DNA of 35,944 nt from Lachnospiraceae bacterium UBA1766 (GTDB taxonomy: Bacteria > Bacillota > Clostridia > Lachnospirales > Lachnospiraceae): contig DCGY01000070.1 of the NCBI GenBank assembly GCA_002314715.1, positions 3,266 to 39,209 on the forward strand. The letters run 5' to 3'. Made by a program: the position numbers and the translations under genes. Positions 31,296-35,944 of this stretch are shown here, piece after piece. Position 1 is the first letter of the stretch, and every line of letters starts with the position of its first letter. The notes below the pieces were generated by a model, which saw only the letters and a program-made list of their open reading frames with translations, was not told the origin of the DNA and did no database searches.

Positions 31296-32600
31296 TTATA
31301 GAATGATTCCTTTAATGAAGGCTTTCTTTTCAAATGGTTTCTCGCAAAATGTATAAGCATCCAAAAAGCGTTTCGTTGCAACAGCAATCTTTTCCGGGTC
31401 ATTCCCATGAATGTATGCCAATGGTTCGCCGGCCTTAACATAATCTCCAACTTTTTTCTCCAACACAAGTCCAACAGAAAGGTCGATGACACTCTCTTTA
31501 TTTTCTCGTCCACCACCCAAAATCAAGGAACAAATACCGATTTCGTCACATACGATGTGCTGAATATAACCGGAAACCGGAGCCGCAACAGCTTCTATAA
31601 CAGAAGCCTTCGGCAAGAGTTCACAATCATACACCGCATCGGGATTTCCACCTTGTGCCTTAACAAATTCTGCCAATTTATCCAAAGCTTTTCCGGAAGC
31701 AATCGCTTCAGATAACATATTTCTTGCCTCATCCTCTGTTTTTGCTTTTTCACCGGCCAGAAGCATCTGTGTACCCAATGTCATACAAATTTCCGTAAAA
31801 TCTGCCGGTCCCTCGCCTCGAAGGGTTGCAATTGCTTCTTTTACTTCCAAAGCGTTACCTACTGCATAACCTAAAGGCTGGTCCATATCCGTAACCACTG
31901 CAATGGTTTTTCGTCCTGCATTATTGCCAATCTTAACCATTTCTTTAGCAAGCGCAAAGGCATCCTCCTCCGCTTTCATAAACGCTCCACTGCCGGTTTT
32001 TACATCCAGTACAATAGCATCCGCTCCTGCCGCAAGCTTTTTACTCATAATGGAACTGGCAATCAGAGACATATTATCTACAGTCGCTGTTACATCACGA
32101 AGTGCATACAGTTTTTTATCCGCCGGTGCCAAATCGGCGGTTTGACCCATAATCGATATTCCAACCGTATTTACATTTTCGATAAATTGGGATACGGGAA
32201 TACCGGTGGTAAATCCGGGAAAGCTTTCCAATTTATCAATGGTACCTCCGGTATGACCCAAACCACGTCCACTCATTTTGGCAACCGGGATTCCACAGGC
32301 CGCTACCATAGGTGTTAATGCCAGGGAAGTTTTATCTCCCACACCGCCGGTACTGTGTTTGTCAACCTTAATTCCCTTAATTGCAGATAAATCCAACATA
32401 TCTCCGCTTTTCGCCATGGCCATGGTTAATGCCAGGGTTTCCTGTTCGGTCATCTTTTGAAAATAAATAGCCATCATAAGTGCCGAGACTTGATAATCGG
32501 GAATATTTCCTGCCGTATAATCCTGAATAAAAAAATCAATTTCTTCTTTGGTTAATTCCCCACCATTTCTTTTTTTCATAATAATGTCATACATTCTCAT
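31296..32600 (-). CDS. pdp: Pyrimidine-nucleoside phosphorylase
   Basis: A 434-residue protein, the same length as Bacillus Pdp, starts MRMYDIIMKKRNGGELTKEE. Family signatures are VDKHSTGGVGDKTSLALTP (phosphate site), SGRGLGHTGGTIDKLES, ALRDVTATVDNMSLIASSIM and LDVKTGSGAFMK. It phosphorolyses uridine, thymidine and deoxyuridine to base plus (deoxy)ribose 1-phosphate. An in-frame ATG at 32615 lies just before; 32600 is preferred because it matches the conserved MRMxDII start and has GGGGGA 7 nt upstream. It follows nth by 21 nt. A DeoA assignment (thymidine-specific) is less likely for a Gram-positive. Confidence 0.95.
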   Translation of the reverse strand: MRMYDIIMKKRNGGELTKEEIDFFIQDYTAGNIPDYQVSALMMAIYFQKMTEQETLALTMAMAKSGDMLDLSAIKGIKVDKHSTGGVGDKTSLALTPMVAACGIPVAKMSGRGLGHTGGTIDKLESFPGFTTGIPVSQFIENVNTVGISIMGQTADLAPADKKLYALRDVTATVDNMSLIASSIMSKKLAAGADAIVLDVKTGSGAFMKAEEDAFALAKEMVKIGNNAGRKTIAVVTDMDQPLGYAVGNALEVKEAIATLRGEGPADFTEICMTLGTQMLLAGEKAKTEDEARNMLSEAIASGKALDKLAEFVKAQGGNPDAVYDCELLPKASVIEAVAAPVSGYIQHIVCDEIGICSLILGGGRENKESVIDLSVGLVLEKKVGDYVKAGEPLAYIHGNDPEKIAVATKRFLDAYTFCEKPFEKKAFIKGIIL

Positions 32601-32621
32601 AGGCCGATCCCCCATATCCTG

Positions 32622-33251
32622 TTATAGAACTTTTTTACAAAATTCCTGCAAACAACATTCCTCACAATATGCTTTTCTAGCGGTGCAAACCTCCCTGCCA
32701 TGAAGAACAAGACGGTGGCAAAAATCGCTGCCTTCCTGCGGCGGAATGATCTTCCACAACTCTTTTTCAACCTTGCCCGGTTCTTTGATTCCGTCCACAA
32801 GTCCAAATCGATTGGACAGGCGAATACAATGGGTATCCGTAACAATCGCCGGTTTCCCAAAAACATCACCCATAATCAAATTGGCGCTTTTACGTCCCAC
32901 ACCGGGTAATTTCAATAACTCATCAAAATCATCCGGCACCTTACAATGATACACGTCACGAAGCATTTTCATACAGGCACTTATGTCTCTGGCCTTACTG
33001 GGGCCCAGACCGCAAGGGTGTACAATTTTCTCAATATCCTCTACGGAAGCCTCTGCAAGAGCCTCAATGCTGGGATATTTCTCAAACAGACCCTCCACCA
33101 CAATATTTACTCTTGCATCGGTACATTGAGCAGCCAAACGAACACTTACCAATAATTTCCAGGCCTGATCATAATCCAGGGTGCAGGCTGCATCCGGATA
33201 TTGTCCTTTCAATTTTTCTACAATCAATAACGCTCTTTCTTTTTTTCGCAT
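32622..33251 (-). CDS. nth: Endonuclease III (DNA glycosylase/AP lyase)
   Basis: A 209-residue protein with helix-hairpin-helix LPGVGRKSANLI (catalytic Lys) and the catalytic Asp in VTDTHCIRLSNR. The C-terminal 4Fe-4S cluster is C-x6-C-x2-C-x5-C (EVCTARKAYCEECCLQEFC). It removes oxidised pyrimidines and nicks at AP sites in base-excision repair. MutY is excluded by length and by the lysine. It lies 14 nt after the HD-GYP gene and 21 nt before pdp, so a DNA repair gene and a nucleoside salvage gene appear to share a transcript with a signalling pair. Confidence 0.97.
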   Translation of the reverse strand: MRKKERALLIVEKLKGQYPDAACTLDYDQAWKLLVSVRLAAQCTDARVNIVVEGLFEKYPSIEALAEASVEDIEKIVHPCGLGPSKARDISACMKMLRDVYHCKVPDDFDELLKLPGVGRKSANLIMGDVFGKPAIVTDTHCIRLSNRFGLVDGIKEPGKVEKELWKIIPPQEGSDFCHRLVLHGREVCTARKAYCEECCLQEFCKKVL

Positions 33252-33265
33252 GGTATTTTAAACCT

Positions 33266-34609
33266 CTAACATTCGTTTTCATATTTTATATACGCTTCGA
33301 TGGTTGTTCTCATGGATAAAAATACTTTTATCAAAGTGGGATCAAAATGACTACCGGAGGATTCTTCCATAATCTTGAAAGCGGCATCAATGGGATATGC
33401 CTCCTTATAGCAGCGTTTGGAAATTAGTGCATCAAACACATCCGCAATCGCCATAATTCTTGCTGAAAGCGGAATTTCCTCCTCCTTTAATCCCTTCATA
33501 TAACCTTCGCCGTTCCACTTCTCATGGTGATAGCTGGAAACATCAATGGCCATTTGAACATATTCCTTATCTTCCAGGTGTTCAAAAAATTCACGAATGA
33601 TTTCTCCGCCCTTGGAAGCATGTAACTTAATCTGTTCAAATTCTTCGGGCGTCAATTTTCCGGGTTTCATTAATATCTGATCCGGTACAGCGATTTTCCC
33701 AACATCATGCAAAGGAGCCACTTTTTTTAAACGCTCAATATACTCCTCACATAAAATATCCGTATAATAACCTTGCTTTGCGGTTTCCCTGGCAATCATC
33801 TCAACGTAAGTGCTGGTACGTTTTACATGCTCACCGGTTTCCCCGTTTCGGCTTTCGATTAGATTAGCCATACTGATAATGATGCCATCCTGCAACATAA
33901 TCATGTTTTCATTATGCTGCTGAAGTACAGTCTCAACCAGTTCCTTTTCCAACCCCTCCTTATAATTATCCAAATCGGAGGTAATCCGTACACAAATACA
34001 GATACATATTACCAAGAAAACGACTGCAATCCCTATTATGGCAATTCGAAGAAACATGGAATTCTCTACAGCCTTTGCCATATCCTGCTCAGCCCGGTGG
34101 ATTTCTTCTGCTGTCAAACGATCCAAATCATCTAATTTTGAATTGATATCTTCCAAATATCCCTTTAAAACATTGTTATTGTAGTACATGGCCATATCGT
34201 ACTCATCGTTTTCGATGAACTCCAGATATAACACAGTATTTTCTTTATAACCGCTGTAATCACTATAAACCCTGTGGTAAATCACCTCTCGCTGACCAAT
34301 TTTCATACGATAGGAAAAATCAATAATTTCCTGCGTTAATTGCTCACGAAGAGTCGTTTCCTGACTTCTGTATACATACTTAAATTCTTGGGAATCCGCC
34401 AAGGCGTAATTACTAAGAAGTGCCTGATGTTCGTACAATTTTGTCTTAATAGTGGCCATATATTCCCGATTTTTTACGGAAATCTCCATTATATCCTGAT
34501 GTTTTTCCTGTAAATGATCCAACTGACGCGATATGATTAGTTCGCCCAAAATACAGATCAAACCAGTAAACAGTATCATAATCAAAATTTTAATCGGTGC
34601 TTTTTTCAT
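33266..34609 (-). CDS. Membrane HD-GYP domain protein (cyclic-di-GMP phosphodiesterase candidate)
   Basis: 447 residues: N-terminal membrane helix (8-25), an extracytoplasmic mostly helical sensor region (about 26-186), a second helix (187-208), a short coiled-coil linker without a clear HAMP domain, and an HD-GYP domain. Visible HD-GYP motifs are GETGEHVKR (His261), HDVGKIAVPD (His301-Asp302, Lys305), KLHASKGGEII (His330), HHEKWNGEGYM (361-371) and ADVFDAL (Asp390). The GYP tripeptide reads GYM. By family knowledge it degrades c-di-GMP in the cytoplasm in response to an outside signal. Its ATG overlaps the stop of the solute-binding lipoprotein by 4 nt, suggesting that lipoprotein is its ligand-sensing partner. 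Confidence 0.88.
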   Translation of the reverse strand: MKKAPIKILIMILFTGLICILGELIISRQLDHLQEKHQDIMEISVKNREYMATIKTKLYEHQALLSNYALADSQEFKYVYRSQETTLREQLTQEIIDFSYRMKIGQREVIYHRVYSDYSGYKENTVLYLEFIENDEYDMAMYYNNNVLKGYLEDINSKLDDLDRLTAEEIHRAEQDMAKAVENSMFLRIAIIGIAVVFLVICICICVRITSDLDNYKEGLEKELVETVLQQHNENMIMLQDGIIISMANLIESRNGETGEHVKRTSTYVEMIARETAKQGYYTDILCEEYIERLKKVAPLHDVGKIAVPDQILMKPGKLTPEEFEQIKLHASKGGEIIREFFEHLEDKEYVQMAIDVSSYHHEKWNGEGYMKGLKEEEIPLSARIMAIADVFDALISKRCYKEAYPIDAAFKIMEESSGSHFDPTLIKVFLSMRTTIEAYIKYENEC

Positions 34610-35838
34610 AATACATCCTCGCCGGTAACTTTCGCTACCATTTCATCCAACAACTCCTGAATATCACGATTTTCGATATTTCCGGCCAATAAAATATTCC
34701 CCAGTTTAAAAGTTTCATCCCAATAGCTTCCCGCAACTCTTTGCAAATGTCCATATTGCATTTGTTCACTAAGCGCAGCGATGGCAACGGAGCTTTGAAC
34801 ACTTTCCGATTGAGCCGCTTGAATATTCGCCGGGCCTTCCCCGACTACTTCAAAGCGTTTTAACTGATTCTGTTCATTGGTAATATATCGCGCTAATTTT
34901 TGTGCCCACTCCGGATGCTTTGAATGCGCATTCACACCGAATAATTTATAACCGGCTACACTATGCATTTGCAGCTGCGTTCCATCCACCGTATATGTCG
35001 GAAGCTTACAGGCCGCATATCCATCCCCAAAGGCCTCCTGTACTGACGCGGCATTCCAGGTTCCGCTAACAAAAGCAATCAAACTTCCGTCATTGATTCC
35101 TTTTATGGCCGCATCATTATTGATATTTTCAAAAGCCGGATGCATTGCAATTTTAAGGATAGCATTCGTTACATCCACACCTGTGTAAGGTCCCGTTTTT
35201 TTATTAAAATTACAAGTATTTGAAGTACCGTCCTCGGTAATTTCTGTAAACATTCCCGCTGCTGTATAAAAGGAATATAAATACCAACCGCTGGTAAAAT
35301 CCATTCCGAATTTCTTATTGTTTTTTTGTGCTGTTTCCAAAATAGTATCCAGGGATCTCACATCCTGATCCGTTAAGTACTTAGAGTTGTAATACAAAAA
35401 ATAGCCGTTGCTGGCAGTTGAAGGATAGGAATACAAAGTCCCCTGAACAGAAGCAGCATCGATTGCCACACTATCTTCTCCACCACATTCCTGCATTACC
35501 AGGTTTGCTTCAAACGTAATGGGTAAAAGAGCTTCTGCTTCCACCAGCGAAACCAATTGGTCGTCTGCAAAGCAAAAAACATCCGCCGCTGCCTCCGGGC
35601 AAAAAAGCACGGTACCTCTGCATGTTCCTTCACTTTCCTCACAAACTGTTATCTTTAAATTCGCTTCCCTTGAATATAATTCCGAAAAACGGTCTGCCAT
35701 CTCCTGCAGTAAATCCTGCTGTTGTTCCGAACCCCAAATAGTCAGTGAAATAACTTCTGCAGTCTGATTGTTTTGACTACAGGAGCAAAAAAAACAAGCC
35801 ATCAGAAGACATAGTAAGGATATTGTCCATTTTTTCAT
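34606..35838 (-). CDS. Extracellular solute-binding lipoprotein (family 1, sugar-binding type)
   Basis: A 410-residue protein. The signal peptide MKKWTISLLCLLMACFF ends in a lipobox-like FCSC (Cys20, with an unusual Phe at -3), followed by an Asn/Gln-rich tether. The mature part starts VISLTIWGSEQQQDLLQEMA, the usual MalE-type beginning, and has YSYPSTASNGYFLYYNSKYL, FVSGTWNAASVQ and a C-terminal helix typical of ABC sugar-binding proteins. No permease or ATPase gene follows; instead it overlaps an HD-GYP receptor gene by 4 nt. The ligand cannot be predicted. The start at 35838 (GAGGA about 10 nt upstream) is preferred to a TTG at 35844. Confidence 0.87.
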   Translation of the reverse strand: MKKWTISLLCLLMACFFCSCSQNNQTAEVISLTIWGSEQQQDLLQEMADRFSELYSREANLKITVCEESEGTCRGTVLFCPEAAADVFCFADDQLVSLVEAEALLPITFEANLVMQECGGEDSVAIDAASVQGTLYSYPSTASNGYFLYYNSKYLTDQDVRSLDTILETAQKNNKKFGMDFTSGWYLYSFYTAAGMFTEITEDGTSNTCNFNKKTGPYTGVDVTNAILKIAMHPAFENINNDAAIKGINDGSLIAFVSGTWNAASVQEAFGDGYAACKLPTYTVDGTQLQMHSVAGYKLFGVNAHSKHPEWAQKLARYITNEQNQLKRFEVVGEGPANIQAAQSESVQSSVAIAALSEQMQYGHLQRVAGSYWDETFKLGNILLAGNIENRDIQELLDEMVAKVTGEDVL

Positions 35839-35872
35839 AAGCAAAATTCCTCATTTTTCTTTACTAAAATAC

Positions 35873-35881
35873 ATTATATCA
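35873..35881 (-). promoter_or_regulatory. Extended -10 promoter for the solute-binding protein/HD-GYP unit
   Basis: On the minus strand TGATATAAT (35873-35881) is a perfect extended -10; the -35 region (around 35895-35900) is poor. It would give a leader of about 28 nt to the start at 35838. The rest of 35839-35944 shows no gene. Confidence 0.6.
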
Positions 35882-35944
35882 AAAAACAGTTGATTTTGCA
35901 CTCCTTACGAAAAAATCTTCTTTTACTCACAAATGCACTCTGCT

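Noticed and set aside
31284..31304. ATTCTAT/ATAGAAT hairpin at the pdp stop as a terminator
   Set aside because: A short A/T stem, with the U-run displaced by six bases; not convincing, so not listed as a terminator.

Overview
The window looks like chromosomal core sequence from a low-to-mid GC Gram-positive anaerobe of the Clostridia, most likely Lachnospiraceae. The evidence is strong AGGAGG-type ribosome binding sites, vegetative promoters of TTGACA/TATAAT type, the sporulation-associated pair yqfC-yqfD joined to phoH-ybeY, a PUA-less ProB, DUF1292, DUF896 and DUF5662 proteins, and ECF-sigma/membrane-partner remnants. I see no phage genes, insertion sequences, CRISPR arrays, tRNA or rRNA. 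Almost everything is on the minus strand; only aroC and a DUF1292 gene are on the plus strand. No stretch longer than about 140 bases lacks a gene.

Reading in the direction of transcription (right to left): positions 35.8-31.3 kb hold a lipoprotein solute-binding protein overlapping a membrane HD-GYP phosphodiesterase, followed closely by nth (endonuclease III) and pdp (pyrimidine-nucleoside phosphorylase). Positions 31.2-21.1 kb hold yqfC, yqfD, phoH, ybeY, a MOP-type flippase, a BofC-C-like secreted protein, two FAD oxidoreductases and a SpoVK/CbbX-like AAA ATPase, with gaps of 44 nt or less or overlaps. Positions 21.1-14.6 kb start at a very good promoter and hold proB, a DUF896 gene, 5-formyltetrahydrofolate cyclo-ligase, proA, gltX and a UvrD-family helicase. 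This run converges on, and overlaps by 23 nt, a plus-strand DUF1292 gene.

Positions 14.3-10.4 kb hold a GlgX-like GH13 protein that has lost its catalytic residues, a DUF5662 protein, a small cysteine-rich peptide and a beta-propeller lactonase-family protein. A shared bidirectional terminator separates the lactonase gene from plus-strand aroC (9.1-10.2 kb). Divergent from aroC lies a 35-codon remnant of an ECF sigma factor, still overlapping the gene for a single-pass membrane protein that resembles its former partner. After a strong terminator come tgt and yajC. The run ends in a biosynthetic cluster leuB-ilvD-ilvB-serC-serA (6.1 kb to the left edge) for branched-chain amino acids and serine; serA is cut by the window edge.

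The points most worth checking are the solute-binding-protein/HD-GYP pair as a ligand-to-c-di-GMP signalling unit, the catalytically dead GlgX-like protein and its neighbours, the decayed sigma-factor locus, an intrinsic terminator for the DUF1292 gene encoded inside the opposing helicase gene, and several RNA hairpins placed directly at ribosome binding sites.
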